Part shown: piece after piece, positions 15,660 through 24,983 of the stretch
Position numbering within the stretch: the first letter of the stretch is position 1
Layout of the letters: the number at the start of each line of letters is the position of its first letter
Assembly: GCF_004340785.1 (NCBI RefSeq)
Contig: NZ_SLXS01000007.1
Location: 1 to 64,000, forward strand
Direction: 5' to 3'
Length of the DNA: 64,000 bases
From: Tumebacillus sp. BK434
Lineage (GTDB): Bacteria > Bacillota > Bacilli > Tumebacillales > Tumebacillaceae
Translations under genes and position numbers: made by a program
The notes under the pieces: model-generated
What the model saw: only the letters and a program-made list of their open reading frames with translations
Database searches by the model: none
Told to the model about the DNA's origin: nothing

Positions 15660-18238
15660 GGGCAAACATGACAGGGCTGGCCCTGAACATTCTCAAGGCG
15701 AAAAAAGGCCGCACGCTCTTCTCGGTGCTCGGCGCGATGTTTGGCGTGGGCCTGCTCGCCGCGATGCTCGTGTTGTACGGCAAGATGGACGCGGCGCTGG
15801 CACAGCAGTTTGTCGAGCGCTATGGTGACTCCGACCTGATGGCCGGGTATCGGCATGAGCGGAAGATCATGAGCCCGGAACTGGTCGAAACGGTGACCGG
15901 CACAGCCGGGGTGGCCGAGCATGGCGTGATCCTGGTCAACCCGCAGCAGTACAGCAGCGACTATGACGGCCGCGCGAACGGGATGTACTATGTCGGCGCG
16001 GACAACTCGGCGCAGGCGAAGCGGTTTTACAAGTTTACGCAAGACCTCGGCGCAGGCGAAGCGGCGCTTTCGCAAAAGCTGGCCAAGCGGCTCGGCGTCG
16101 GGGTTGGCGACACGGCGCAAATCCCTTTTCCGAGCGGCAAGACGCAGGCTTGGAAAGTGGCCGAACTGCTGCCGGAGCGCGCCGCCGCCTCAGGAGCGGT
16201 GCCAGAGATGGTGCTCTTCAATCTGACGAGTTTGCAGGAGCGGTTCGCCTTGCCGGGGCAGGCCAATCTGGTGTTGCTCAAGTTGGAGCCGGACATGCAC
16301 AAAAACGCGGCGTACACGCTGCTGAAGACGGCAGCGAACGACCTCGACATCGATCTGATGGAAGGGCTGGACGAAGCGAAAGAGCTGATCGTGTTCCTCA
16401 AAGGGATCGGGTATTCGCTCGGCGTGCTGGCGCTGCTGGCGTCCGCTTTGTTCGTGCTCAGCAATTTTCAGCTCGCGGTGCAGGAACGTGTGCGCGAGCT
16501 GGCGGCGCTCCGGGCGATCGGCGGGAGTCGCGGGCAGGTGTTCCGTCTAGTGCTGACCGAAGCGACGCTGATCGGCGGTGTCGGTGCAGGGCTCGGTCTC
16601 GGGCTTGGTGTGCTGCTCGCAACAATGTCCAGCGCATGGATCGCCGGTCTGTTGGACGTGCAGATGGCCGAGGCGCCGCTGCCGTGGACGTTTCTGCTGG
16701 CGACTGCGGCGGCGGGCTGGGCGTTTTATGTGCTTCTGGCGCTGCTGCCCGCGCGCAAGGCGGTGAAGGTCTTGCCGATTCAAGCCGCGCGGGAAAGCGC
16801 GCTGGCAGGGGACGGCAAAGGCGGAAACGTCGCCAGCATCGCGTTGCTGCTCGTGTTTGCAGCGGCGAGCGCTGCTTGTTTTGTCACCGGACAACGAGCG
16901 GAGGATGGCAGCGGTGAGCGGGCTTTGCTCAGTGTGCTCGGCGGTTTGAGCGGCGTGATCGGGGTGTTTGCAGGCGTACCTTTCCTGGCTCCTTTTCTGC
17001 TCAACGTACTGTCCGTACCGGCGGAGTGGCTGGGCGGCCGGGAGTCGTTTGTCGCGGTGAAAAACCTGATCGCCGAGCGTAAGAAAAGCACGCTGACCAT
17101 TCTCGTCGTGGCGATCGGGATCACGCTGGCGCTCTCGGTGACGACGGTGCTGAATGTGCTGTACGAGAGCACAATGGACAACTTGCGCCAGACCTATGTG
17201 ACCGATTTTGTAGTCAGCAGCAGCAAGTCGGTCAACTCTGAACTTTCGCTTGCGGTGACAGAGGAGATCAAACAGATCCCCGGCGTGCAGTGGGCAACCG
17301 GCATTTCGCTCAGCGGCAGCGGGGCGACGCTTGCCCAGTACGACTATTCCCGCAGCTTGCCGGAATGGAAAGAGGAAAACGGAGGACCGTCGCCGTTTGC
17401 CAATGTGCCGCGCTATCAGACGATCGGCTACAACAAAGTTGATTTGAAAGAAATGGAAAATGTTGGCCTGCTGCCGAAACTGCAAGGTACGTTGGCAGAG
17501 ACTGTCGTATTTCCCCGGAAATATGCGGAGGGTCTGGGCGTGCAAGTCGGAGATCGGCTGCAAGTGAACAGCGGTCGGTCGTACACGGTTACGGTCGGCG
17601 CAATCGTGGACACGTTGCCGGGACAGCCGTATCAGGAACTGGGGGTCTATCTGGACCAGAGCCATCCGATCCAGCCGGGGCCGGGGTTTACGATCGATCT
17701 CGACAACGCCTTGGCGATCTTGGTGGAGATCGACCCGGTGAAGCGGGTCGAGGTGCTCGCGGGCTTCAGCGCGCTGGAAGGGAAATATGCGGAGTTGCGC
17801 TATACCGATTTGCAGACGGAAATGAACAAGCAGGAGCAGGGATTTGCGCTGGAACGATCGATCTTGTGGTCGGTGGTCTGCACGGTGATGCTGGTCGGCG
17901 TGCTGGGGATGATCAACACGCTGGCGGCCAGCATTCAGGCGAAGCGGCGGGAATATGCGATCTTGCGGGCGATTTCTGTGACGCCCCGGCAGTTGGTAAA
18001 GATGGTGCTGACGCAAAGCGGGCTGTATGTGACGCTCGCCGTTCTGGTCGGACTTGGTGGCGCCGCACTGATGGTGGCCGGATTTACGCAGGCGCTGGGG
18101 ATCGAGACGTTGCGGCCGCCTTGGGGTACGATTGGGCTGGTCGTAGATGCCGTCTATCTGGTGACGCTGCTGGTTTCCTTGCCGATGGCATGGAAGATGG
18201 GGCGTGAGACGGTGACACGAGCGCTGGCGATGGAATAG
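15656..18238 (+). CDS. FtsX-like ABC transporter permease
   Basis: The protein has 860 residues: an N-terminal membrane segment (TLFSVLGAMFGVGLLAAMLV), a first extracytoplasmic domain, three membrane segments with RVRELAALRAIGGSRGQV (the FtsX cytoplasmic loop), then a second copy of the same arrangement ending with REYAILRAISVTPRQLV and two final membrane segments. The two-FtsX-domain layout is typical of Gram-positive MacB-like exporters and of lipoprotein or peptide-detoxification systems. It overlaps the ATPase gene by ATGA and forms one transporter with it. No two-component system is adjacent, so the substrate is unknown. Confidence 0.9.
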   Translation: MRANMTGLALNILKAKKGRTLFSVLGAMFGVGLLAAMLVLYGKMDAALAQQFVERYGDSDLMAGYRHERKIMSPELVETVTGTAGVAEHGVILVNPQQYSSDYDGRANGMYYVGADNSAQAKRFYKFTQDLGAGEAALSQKLAKRLGVGVGDTAQIPFPSGKTQAWKVAELLPERAAASGAVPEMVLFNLTSLQERFALPGQANLVLLKLEPDMHKNAAYTLLKTAANDLDIDLMEGLDEAKELIVFLKGIGYSLGVLALLASALFVLSNFQLAVQERVRELAALRAIGGSRGQVFRLVLTEATLIGGVGAGLGLGLGVLLATMSSAWIAGLLDVQMAEAPLPWTFLLATAAAGWAFYVLLALLPARKAVKVLPIQAARESALAGDGKGGNVASIALLLVFAAASAACFVTGQRAEDGSGERALLSVLGGLSGVIGVFAGVPFLAPFLLNVLSVPAEWLGGRESFVAVKNLIAERKKSTLTILVVAIGITLALSVTTVLNVLYESTMDNLRQTYVTDFVVSSSKSVNSELSLAVTEEIKQIPGVQWATGISLSGSGATLAQYDYSRSLPEWKEENGGPSPFANVPRYQTIGYNKVDLKEMENVGLLPKLQGTLAETVVFPRKYAEGLGVQVGDRLQVNSGRSYTVTVGAIVDTLPGQPYQELGVYLDQSHPIQPGPGFTIDLDNALAILVEIDPVKRVEVLAGFSALEGKYAELRYTDLQTEMNKQEQGFALERSILWSVVCTVMLVGVLGMINTLAASIQAKRREYAILRAISVTPRQLVKMVLTQSGLYVTLAVLVGLGGAALMVAGFTQALGIETLRPPWGTIGLVVDAVYLVTLLVSLPMAWKMGRETVTRALAME

Positions 18239-18321
18239 GCGTTCGGCTCGGGGAGGCTTGCAATCTGTCCGTTTCTATCCTCATAATGAGGGAAAGAAAA
18301 GGAAAGCGGGCGTTGCCGGAA

Positions 18322-18948
18322 ATGGGTTCGAGAATCATGCATGTGTTGATCGCTGCTGAGACAGGGCGCAGGCTCGGTGTGGCCGACCTGCCGCGCTTTT
18401 TGCTGGGCGGCATCGCGCCGGATGCACACCATTTGATGCGGGAACCGAAAGACTTGTCTCATTTTTTATCGTGGGATGAAGAGAAAGAGCGGAAGTATGT
18501 GGATGTCGAGCGGTTTGCTGCGAAGTATGCGGACGCTGGCGGGGATGATTTCTACAGGGGTTATCTGACGCATCTGATCGCGGATGATGTCTGGCTGACG
18601 ACCGTGTTTGAGCGGCACATTCTGTTCGCCGGCCAGGAGGAACGGGCGCGCATTCTGCCTGCGTATTATTCAGATTTCCGCACGCTGAACGGCCAGTTGA
18701 TCGAGCGGTATGGTGCACAGGATGTGCTCGCCGAACTGCTCCGCGCGGACGGCGGGACCGAACTGGAAGAGGTGGCGTTCGAGGCGGTGTTGCGCCTGAA
18801 GGAGGAGGTCCGGCAAGACTATGCCTATCAGCCTGACACGCTGGAGGCGCCGCTGCAGCTCTTCTCTTGGCAAGAGATTCACGAATATCTGCAGACGTCG
18901 ATCGAACGGGCAGTTGCCCGATTGACAACGGTAAGTCCCGTTCGGTAG
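18322..18948 (+). CDS. zinc-dependent phospholipase C-like protein
   Basis: The protein has 208 residues from MGSRIMHVLIAAETGRRLGV. The order MGSRIMH, LLGGIAPDAHH, LSHFL and YRGYLTHLIADDVW supplies His and Asp residues in the pattern of the Zn-dependent PLC/S1-P1 nuclease-like family. Bacterial cytoplasmic members are uncharacterised, so the reaction is open. The start at 18322 fits family N-termini, but its SD is weak; an ATG at 18286 in frame is possible. The coding end runs into a terminator hairpin. Confidence 0.7.
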   Translation: MGSRIMHVLIAAETGRRLGVADLPRFLLGGIAPDAHHLMREPKDLSHFLSWDEEKERKYVDVERFAAKYADAGGDDFYRGYLTHLIADDVWLTTVFERHILFAGQEERARILPAYYSDFRTLNGQLIERYGAQDVLAELLRADGGTELEEVAFEAVLRLKEEVRQDYAYQPDTLEAPLQLFSWQEIHEYLQTSIERAVARLTTVSPVR

Positions 18949-18963
18949 AGCGGGGCTTTTTTG
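18934..18963 (+). terminator. intrinsic terminator overlapping the stop codon
   Basis: AGTCCCG pairs with CGGGGCT, then TTTTTT. The left arm lies inside the last codons of the preceding gene. Confidence 0.7.
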
Positions 18964-19066
18964 TATTTTAGACAATTTGACAAAGTTTTCTGCCTTCCGG
19001 CTCTGTTGTGTTTTAGGATGTCGTGGGATAATAAAGGCACCACAGAAACGGGAAGGGGGCACGGGG

Positions 19067-19462
19067 ATGGACATCGGGAAGATCATCCGCGACAACCTGA
19101 TCGATTATGCGCTGCAGAAACGGGACTTCGCCTTTTTGCAAGGCGTGCTGGCCGAGGATTTTCAGAAGGACGCAGCTGAGCATGAGGAGAACCGGTTTCA
19201 GTTTGAAGTGGTTGCCATCGAAGAGATCGACCGCCTCGCAGCGGCCGGCTGTGCCCTGGTCTTTGATGGACTGGAGCTTGCCGGAGAGGATGACGCCTAT
19301 TACCTTGGCTTCATCGATGATGAACATACAGGCTTGGGCCTGCTCGTGCCGGCCAAGGAGTATACAGAATACAGCCGCACCGCGAAACGGCGCGTGATCA
19401 ACCGCCGCAAGCTGCACGAACTGTGCGCGTTTTCCAAGCAGTGCGGGTTGCATAAGTGGTAA
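19067..19462 (+). CDS. hypothetical protein
   Basis: The protein has 131 residues and is acidic in the first two thirds (LAEDFQKDAAEHEENRFQFE, GLELAGEDDAYYLGFIDDEH) with a basic end (KRRVINRRKLHELCAFSKQC). No family is recognised and there is no signal or membrane segment. The ATG follows a G-rich SD-like stretch (GAAGGGGGCACGGGG). It lies 18 nt upstream of the acetyltransferase gene, so the two may be co-transcribed. Confidence 0.6.
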   Translation: MDIGKIIRDNLIDYALQKRDFAFLQGVLAEDFQKDAAEHEENRFQFEVVAIEEIDRLAAAGCALVFDGLELAGEDDAYYLGFIDDEHTGLGLLVPAKEYTEYSRTAKRRVINRRKLHELCAFSKQCGLHKW

Positions 19463-19480
19463 CAGGAAAAGGAGTTGTCG

Positions 19481-20662
19481 TTGCTGGCGATGAAGATTCG
19501 TTCGATTGAAAAGGGGGAGTTTCCCCGTCTGCTGGACCTGATCCGGGAGGCATTTACGCATTATGGCAAAGAACCTGTGCCAGAATACGGCAAGTTGCAT
19601 GAGGAAACATTTCACGAGGTATACGCGCGGACCGACCTCGATCCTGAGCTGATCATCGTCGCCGAGGACGACGGGCGCTTCGTCTCGATGTGCAGTTTGC
19701 TCCCGAAACGGCTGCGCTTTGCCGGTAAGGAGCTGATGACGGCGGTGTTGTCACCGGTCGGCACGCTGCCGGGATATCGCGGCCAAGGTCTGGCCGAGCA
19801 GGTGATATCGTTCGCGCTGGAGCGGGCGAAGGAAAAAGGATACGCGCTGTCGCACGTCTTGGGGCATCCGACCTATTATCCGCGCGTCGGCTATGTGCCG
19901 GTGTTTCCTTTTCATGATGTCGAGATGACAGCGGGGACGGCAGACGGGTCGCGGGCCGCTTCTTCCCGGCTCGCCGCTGCGAGCGATTTGCCCCAACTGA
20001 TGGCCTTGTATGAAGGGGAGCATCGCCGCCATCTGATGAACCCGGTGCGCACGATCGAGTGGTGGCAGCGGGAACTGCTGCCCACAGTGGGCACCCGGCA
20101 TAGTTTTGCGGTCAAAGATCCGGCCGATTTTCGCGTGTTTACGGTGGGCGAGGCGGTCATCGGCTATGCGAATCTCGCCGAGGGACAGGACGCTTTGCTC
20201 CTCTCCGAGTGCAGCCTGGCCGCATCTGAACACGCAGAAGCCGTCTGGCATGCGCTGCTGCTGGAAGCGGAGCGCCGCCAGAAGCCGACACTCAAAGGCC
20301 CGTACAAGAATCTGCCCCGCCTCGCCGCCTATCTGCGTCTGCGAGGTGCGAAGGAGATCTCCTTCGCACCGTCCGCCTGGATGATGCAGGTGCTCGATTG
20401 GGAAACCGTGCTGACCGCGTTCGCCAGCCATGCATGTCTGGCAAGCGTGAGCGGTGTGCCGCTGCAACTGGCCTACAAGGACGGCGCTCTGCATGCTGTG
20501 TGGGGCGATCGGGTGTCGCAGACGGCGATGTCGCCGGCAGTGCTCACGCAGCTGATGATGGGGACGTTCGCCCCGGAGGAGTTGGTGAAAGCGGATGAGT
20601 TGTTGGCGTTGATCTTTAAGAAGGATCTGCCGTATTTTAATCATAACGAGACGCTGCAATAA
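19481..20662 (+). CDS. two-domain GNAT N-acetyltransferase (Eis-like)
   Basis: The protein has 393 residues. Residues about 5-150 are a GNAT domain with the acetyl-CoA loop GTLPGYRGQGLAEQ near 93 and HPTYYPRVGYVPVFPF, a hallmark of the YhbS/Eis branch. A second, degenerate GNAT-like half and an SCP2-like C-terminus (VSGVPLQLAYKDGALHAVWG, FAPEELVKADELL) follow. Proteins of this layout acetylate small amines or aminoglycosides, or are uncharacterised. GGAG at 6 nt favours the TTG at 19481; the ATG at 19490 is the alternative. Confidence 0.82.
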   Translation: MLAMKIRSIEKGEFPRLLDLIREAFTHYGKEPVPEYGKLHEETFHEVYARTDLDPELIIVAEDDGRFVSMCSLLPKRLRFAGKELMTAVLSPVGTLPGYRGQGLAEQVISFALERAKEKGYALSHVLGHPTYYPRVGYVPVFPFHDVEMTAGTADGSRAASSRLAAASDLPQLMALYEGEHRRHLMNPVRTIEWWQRELLPTVGTRHSFAVKDPADFRVFTVGEAVIGYANLAEGQDALLLSECSLAASEHAEAVWHALLLEAERRQKPTLKGPYKNLPRLAAYLRLRGAKEISFAPSAWMMQVLDWETVLTAFASHACLASVSGVPLQLAYKDGALHAVWGDRVSQTAMSPAVLTQLMMGTFAPEELVKADELLALIFKKDLPYFNHNETLQ

Positions 20663-20697
20663 AAAAAAACACCTGCCATCAGCGGCAGGTGTTTTTT
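20662..20697. terminator. bidirectional intrinsic terminator
   Basis: AACACCTGCC, ATCAGC loop, GGCAGGTGTT with A-run before and T-run after. It serves the acetyltransferase and the small gene on the minus strand. Confidence 0.88.
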
Positions 20698-20705
20698 CGT
20701 CCATG

Positions 20706-20822
20706 TTAGATGGAACGGCGGCGGCAACGTACGATAAACGTGCGGCGACCGCAGCGGATGGTGATCGATTGCCCTTCCCGCAGGTTGATCACGGTCACCC
20801 GGCGACGACGTCCTACAATCAT
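20706..20822 (-). CDS. tiny arginine-rich protein
   Basis: The protein has only 38 residues: MIVGRRRRVTVINLREGQSI, then TIRCGRRTFIVRCRRRSI. Eleven of them are Arg. The ATG has GGAGGG at about 8 nt and the gene ends at a terminator, so it is very likely real. The alternation of beta-type residues (VTVINL, TFIVRC) with Arg clusters suggests a small beta protein binding nucleic acid or a polyanion. Upstream on its strand, CATACGAT resembles the -10 of sporulation factors sigma E/K, which would fit a spore component; that is a guess. Confidence 0.65.
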   Translation of the reverse strand: MIVGRRRRVTVINLREGQSITIRCGRRTFIVRCRRRSI

Positions 20823-21026
20823 CAGCTTTCCCTCCCTTCGCTGCTTTCTTGCATCGTATGCACAAGGCTGTCCAAGGGCAAGGGACAAAGGGCATCCGAA
20901 AAACAACCATTTTCCCACCCGTAAAACGATACGTTGTGTCCTTGGTCTCAATTTGCGGTACGGACGCAACTTCTCGGTGCGGTTTCTCGTCTTACAGGTA
21001 CACAATCGGATTGGAGATGATCAGCT

Positions 21027-21551
21027 TTGAACAAACGCATGCTCTTGGGAGCGATCTTGATCGGTGCAAGTCTTATGGTGACGGCGTGCGGCTCGTCGCA
21101 ACAGCCGTCTTCCGGGTCACAGACGCAGCCCTCGTCGAACCGTGGTGAAAGTCCGGATGCCAGCCAGATCGAAGTCACCGTCTATCGCGGCAACCAGGAT
21201 GCCTCGGCGGTCGTCAAGGAAAAAGCGAAGGTCTCCAAAGTCGAGGACACGGAGAAGAAGATGCTCGTTCTGTTCGGCCTGCTCAAGGAGAAAGGCAAAG
21301 ACACCGTTCCGTCCGTCCCGGAGAAAGTATCGCTGAACAGCGTCAAGCTCGCAGGCGGCGTGCTGACGCTCGACGTCAGCCAAAACGTGCAAAGCATGAG
21401 CTCGGCTGAGGAGCTGATGTTCGTCGAAGCGCTGCCTTCGACCGTCTTTGACAATTTCCCGGAGGTGACGACCGTCAAATTCACGATCGATGGCAAGCCG
21501 GCCGAAGCGCTGAGCCAGACGGACGTCTCGAAAGGCATCAGCAGACCGTAA
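21027..21551 (+). CDS. GerMN-domain lipoprotein
   Basis: The protein has 174 residues. It has a lipoprotein signal peptide with lipobox MVTAC (Cys21), a Ser/Gln-rich linker to about 45, then a GerMN (sporulation/germination) domain: IEVTVYRGNQD, KEKGKDTVPSVPEKVSLNSV, LTLDVSQN and FPEVTTVKFTIDGKP. GerM-type proteins sit on the outer face of a membrane and work in spore formation and germination or cell-wall complexes. The start is a TTG with GGAGATGATC 3-4 nt upstream. Confidence 0.85.
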   Translation: MNKRMLLGAILIGASLMVTACGSSQQPSSGSQTQPSSNRGESPDASQIEVTVYRGNQDASAVVKEKAKVSKVEDTEKKMLVLFGLLKEKGKDTVPSVPEKVSLNSVKLAGGVLTLDVSQNVQSMSSAEELMFVEALPSTVFDNFPEVTTVKFTIDGKPAEALSQTDVSKGISRP

Positions 21552-21561
21552 GGCAAGCGTG

Positions 21562-21593
21562 AAAAAAGAGACCTCATCGGAGGTCTCTTTTTT
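21562..21593. terminator. bidirectional intrinsic terminator
   Basis: AAAAAAGAGACCTC, ATCG, GAGGTCTCTTTTTT. The stop codon of the minus-strand acyltransferase lies inside it. Confidence 0.88.
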
Positions 21594-22629
21594 GTGTCTT
21601 ACGCATGTACACTCCGCCAAAATAGGTGGTCAGCGGGATGCGCGAACCGATCCAGGTCAGCCCGCAGGTGAGCAACGTGATCACGACGTACAGAGCGATC
21701 ATGCCGAAGTTTCCTTCGAACAGGCCGCCGTATCCGTATTTTTTCAACTGGTTGCCCAGCAGGTTGAGCACCAGCGGGTGCAGCAGGAAGATGAGGAAGG
21801 ACTGTGCGGACAGCCAGTCGAGCCATTTCCCGAGGCGGCTCTTTGTTTCGGTAAAGCGCAGCGCCGCGACGTAGAAGAACAGGAAGGACAGGATCGTGTA
21901 CAGCATGACGCTGGGCTTGATCGAGTAGGCCCACTTGTTGGTCAAAGAGCCGTCGAGGAACAAGACGGCCAGCGACCCGAGCCAGAGGAGGGCGACCCAG
22001 CCGCTTTTGCGTTGCAGCTGCGGCTTCCAGTCGGCTTGGCGCTTGGCGAAATACATGCCGAACACGAAGTAGAAGACCCAGAACGGGAAGGACGTGAAGC
22101 GCCAGCCGGTGTCCCAGCCCATGTACAGCGACGTTTGCGCATATAAGGTGAGCAGGAACGTGCCGCTGAGCAGCCACATGGGTTTGCGGTTCATCGCGTC
22201 GCGCAGCAGCGGGTAGAGCAGGTAGAGCTGGAAGGTGATGATCAGGAAATACAGGTGGTAAAACGCCGTCCCGTACCACAGATGGTCCAGCGTCGGCCCC
22301 CACAGTTTCGGGATGCCTTCGACGCCGTTGTCGCGCAGGAACTGGCGAGCGATGTACAAGACGTACAAGAGCGTCCAGAGCAGATACGGGATCAGCACTT
22401 TGCCGATCCGCTTGCGCTGAAATTGCAGGTAGGACAGGCGTGGACGGCCCAGTTCGATGTTGTAGAGGACGAATCCGGATAAGATGATAAAGAGCGGCAC
22501 CGCATACCGCATGATCTCATTCCACGCCCGCCCGAGCGCCGTGTCGGTCACGTAGCTGGCCGTGATGTGGATGGCGATCACCGAAAGCGCGGCGATGGCG
22601 CGGATGAAGTCGATTTCCCGCAAGCGCAT
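21574..22629 (-). CDS. membrane acyltransferase (acyltransferase-3 family)
   Basis: The protein has 351 residues with about ten membrane segments. It opens REIDFIRAIAALSVIAIHIT, whose RxxxxxRAxAxxxVxxxH pattern with the His is the catalytic mark of acyltransferase-3 enzymes, followed by PLFIILSGFVLYN. These enzymes move acetyl or other acyl groups onto surface polysaccharides, peptidoglycan or lipids. The ATG at 22629 has AGGTGA at 11 nt; a longer frame upstream has no SD. It is next to a surface-layer-type protein gene on the same strand. Confidence 0.88.
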   Translation of the reverse strand: MRLREIDFIRAIAALSVIAIHITASYVTDTALGRAWNEIMRYAVPLFIILSGFVLYNIELGRPRLSYLQFQRKRIGKVLIPYLLWTLLYVLYIARQFLRDNGVEGIPKLWGPTLDHLWYGTAFYHLYFLIITFQLYLLYPLLRDAMNRKPMWLLSGTFLLTLYAQTSLYMGWDTGWRFTSFPFWVFYFVFGMYFAKRQADWKPQLQRKSGWVALLWLGSLAVLFLDGSLTNKWAYSIKPSVMLYTILSFLFFYVAALRFTETKSRLGKWLDWLSAQSFLIFLLHPLVLNLLGNQLKKYGYGGLFEGNFGMIALYVVITLLTCGLTWIGSRIPLTTYFGGVYMRKTQKRDLR

Positions 22630-22690
22630 AGAGTTGTCGTCACCTTTCCCAGGAAAAGAATCGCATCTATTATACCAGCAAATCACAGAA

Positions 22691-22715
22691 ACAGGGCTGG
22701 CAGCACCAGCCCTGT
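22691..22715. terminator. hairpin after the SLH gene
   Basis: ACAGGGCTGG pairs perfectly with CCAGCCCTGT across 5 nt. The minus-strand T-run is weak, so termination may be partial and the acyltransferase could be read from the SLH gene. Confidence 0.6.
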
Positions 22716-22729
22716 TCCACATTTTAACA

Positions 22730-24877
22730 TCAATTGATAAAGTTGGCCGTCTTCAACATACGGTACAGCATGTCGGCCGCCATCGCGCGGTCGGCCGGCT
22801 TGGTCGCCTTGAAACTGTTGAAAGTCGGGCCAGTCAGAATCCCCTCATCGATGCACAAGGCGAGCGGGGCGCGGGCGTAGGCGAACAAGCCCGTGGTATT
22901 GGCCAAGGTGACCAGGCGGTTGGAGATCTGCTCCTCATCGAGCGTCTTGGAGAACTCCGCGTAGCGCAGCGCAGTGGTGACCATCGTCGCCATCTCTTGC
23001 GCGGTGATCAGGTCTTCCGGGGCAAAGATGCCGTTGCCGCGCCCGGTGAGCAGTTTCGCTTGGAACGCGGTGTTGACGACACTGCTGTACCATTTGCCAG
23101 CTGCGACATCGGTGAAGACGGAGACGGCCGAGGTGTCCTCTTTGATCCCCAGCGCTTTGACCAGCATCGCGGCAAACTGCGCACGGGTCACCGTCTGCTG
23201 CGGGCGGAAGGTGCCATCTTCGAAGCCGGCGATGATCGATCTGGCAGCCAGCGATTCGATCGAGTCTTTGGCATAGTGCGACGACAGCACGTCCGGGAAG
23301 CTCACCGCCTTTTTCTTCACGGCGAACGTCGCCGTCCCCCGGTAGCGGAACTCGGCGGAAACGCTGCCGTCCGCGCCGGTGCGAAACACGGTCGGCACAG
23401 GCTCAAACGTCTCGGTCAACCGCACGCCGGACAGTGACTTCATGTCGGCCGACTTGGCGTTTGGCACCGGCAGGGTGAGCGTCAGATAGGTCTTGCTGTC
23501 GGTGACCGCCGTCTCCTGCTTGTTGGCGTCGACGAGCTTGACAGCGAGGTTCAAGGGGATCGTCTCATAGTCGGACGGTCGTGCCGCCGCCAGCTGTTTC
23601 AAGTCAAATTGCACCGTGTAGTCGGCGAGATTGATCCCTTTGGTGTGTGCCATGTCGGCGATCTCCTGCACCGGCAGGGCGAGCTGGCCGAGCGCGGTGT
23701 GCAGGCGCAGTTTCGCCTGTGCCGAGTTGGCGAGGAGCTGCAGGGCGATCTTGCCTTGGATCTGTACCGACAGATCGGCGCTGTCCGCCTTGACCGGCAC
23801 GAGCATGTGGTGCAGGGTCTTGTCGGCGTTAAGCTCGGCCAGCACAGCGTTGCTTTGCACCTGCACGTCGGTATGTACCGCATAATCGGTGGTCACGGTG
23901 GTCGCAGTCAGGTTGTCCTGCGGGACGACATAGAGGTTCGGTTCGATAAAATAGTCTTTGGCGACCGACTGCACCGAGTCGTCGGAGGAGTTGTTGTTCG
24001 CGCCGAGCGCCTGCACGCGGATGTAGTAGGAGCCGGTAGCATGAATCAGCGGGCTCACGTCGAGCTGCGTGCTGTCTTTCGGCGCCTGCAGGAAACCGAC
24101 GACCGCATGGGTGCCCGCCCGGTAGACGGAGACGCGGTAGCCGTTGTTGCCTTCGACGCCGCTCCAGGTCGCGAGGCGTTTCTCGGTCAGTTCCAGCGTC
24201 GTCGGCGCGGTCAACCGCAGGGCCGGCTGCAGCTCCTGCGTGCCGGAAGCGCCAGACTCCGGAGAGTCTTCCATCGTCATGCCGTCGCCTTTGGCGATCA
24301 GCTTGACATAGTAGCTGCCGCGGGCGGGGATCAGGCTGGTCACTTCGGCGGTCACCGCGTCCTTGCTGAGCGGCTTGCTGCCGACGAGCGTGTTGCTCGG
24401 CGAGTGGTAGACGTTCAGCACATAACCGTTGTTCGTGCCGGCCGTCCACGAGACGAGCCCGGTGCCGGACAAAGCGGGCAGCGCCGGAGCGGGCAGCGTC
24501 ATTTTAACGGAGACGGTCAGCGTGTTTGAGCGCGCCGATTCGTCGGAGTTGGTGTAGCTGTAAGCGTTGCCAACCGCCGTGACGCGGGCATAGTAGGTGC
24601 CGTTTTGCAGGAGCAGGTCGCTCAAGGCGTACTTGGTCGTGCCGTACCCGGCATGGCGTTCAGCGATCAATTTGTCGGCTGCATCATATACTTTTACGGT
24701 GTATCCGGATGAATTTTCCACCGCTTTCCAAGTGACGGTGCGGTCGGGTTGCAACAGGACGTCGGTCGGGGCCGCGAGCTTTGTCGCCGCATAGGCGGAG
24801 TCGGCAGCAGCAAACGGTGTGGCGGGAGCTGCCAGCAACAGCGCGGCGAGCAGAGCGGAGAGCTTTTTCTGTTTCAT
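22730..24877 (-). CDS. SLH-domain surface protein
   Basis: The protein has 715 residues: signal peptide MKQKKLSALLAALLLAAPA to about residue 30, then three fibronectin-like repeats of about 95 residues with the same frame (VSWTAGTNNGYVLNVY, ATWSGVEGNNGYRVSVY and similar), a middle beta-rich domain, and three SLH motifs from about 525 (FPDVLSSHYAKDSIESLAAR, then VFTDVAAGKWYSSVV, then a degenerate third). SLH domains bind pyruvylated secondary cell-wall polymer. The protein is therefore displayed at the surface. GGAGG lies 12 nt before the ATG. Confidence 0.9.
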   Translation of the reverse strand: MKQKKLSALLAALLLAAPATPFAAADSAYAATKLAAPTDVLLQPDRTVTWKAVENSSGYTVKVYDAADKLIAERHAGYGTTKYALSDLLLQNGTYYARVTAVGNAYSYTNSDESARSNTLTVSVKMTLPAPALPALSGTGLVSWTAGTNNGYVLNVYHSPSNTLVGSKPLSKDAVTAEVTSLIPARGSYYVKLIAKGDGMTMEDSPESGASGTQELQPALRLTAPTTLELTEKRLATWSGVEGNNGYRVSVYRAGTHAVVGFLQAPKDSTQLDVSPLIHATGSYYIRVQALGANNNSSDDSVQSVAKDYFIEPNLYVVPQDNLTATTVTTDYAVHTDVQVQSNAVLAELNADKTLHHMLVPVKADSADLSVQIQGKIALQLLANSAQAKLRLHTALGQLALPVQEIADMAHTKGINLADYTVQFDLKQLAAARPSDYETIPLNLAVKLVDANKQETAVTDSKTYLTLTLPVPNAKSADMKSLSGVRLTETFEPVPTVFRTGADGSVSAEFRYRGTATFAVKKKAVSFPDVLSSHYAKDSIESLAARSIIAGFEDGTFRPQQTVTRAQFAAMLVKALGIKEDTSAVSVFTDVAAGKWYSSVVNTAFQAKLLTGRGNGIFAPEDLITAQEMATMVTTALRYAEFSKTLDEEQISNRLVTLANTTGLFAYARAPLALCIDEGILTGPTFNSFKATKPADRAMAADMLYRMLKTANFIN

Positions 24878-24917
24878 AGGTATCCAATTCCTCCATATCC
24901 TTTTCTGCCCAGTACGC

Positions 24918-24950
24918 TTTCGACAACTAGGTCGAAAATCCTGCTATAAT
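24918..24950 (+). promoter_or_regulatory. promoter with overlapping inverted repeat
   Basis: TATAAT is at 24945-24950. TTTCGAC (24918-24924) and its reverse complement GTCGAAA (24931-24937) lie across the -35 region, spaced 6 nt, which is the position of a repressor operator. The -35 itself is poor. Confidence 0.45.
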
Positions 24951-24983
24951 GGAACTATCGAAACTGCCAAGAGGAGACACGAG

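Noticed and set aside
16547-18016. 489-codon frame on the minus strand opposite the ABC permease
   Set aside because: It is a GC-driven mirror of the FtsX permease gene, rich in Arg, His and Gln, with no domain and no SD. The same applies to long opposite frames at 5909-7051, 36237-37598, 38328-39563, 46546-47751 and 51205-52545.
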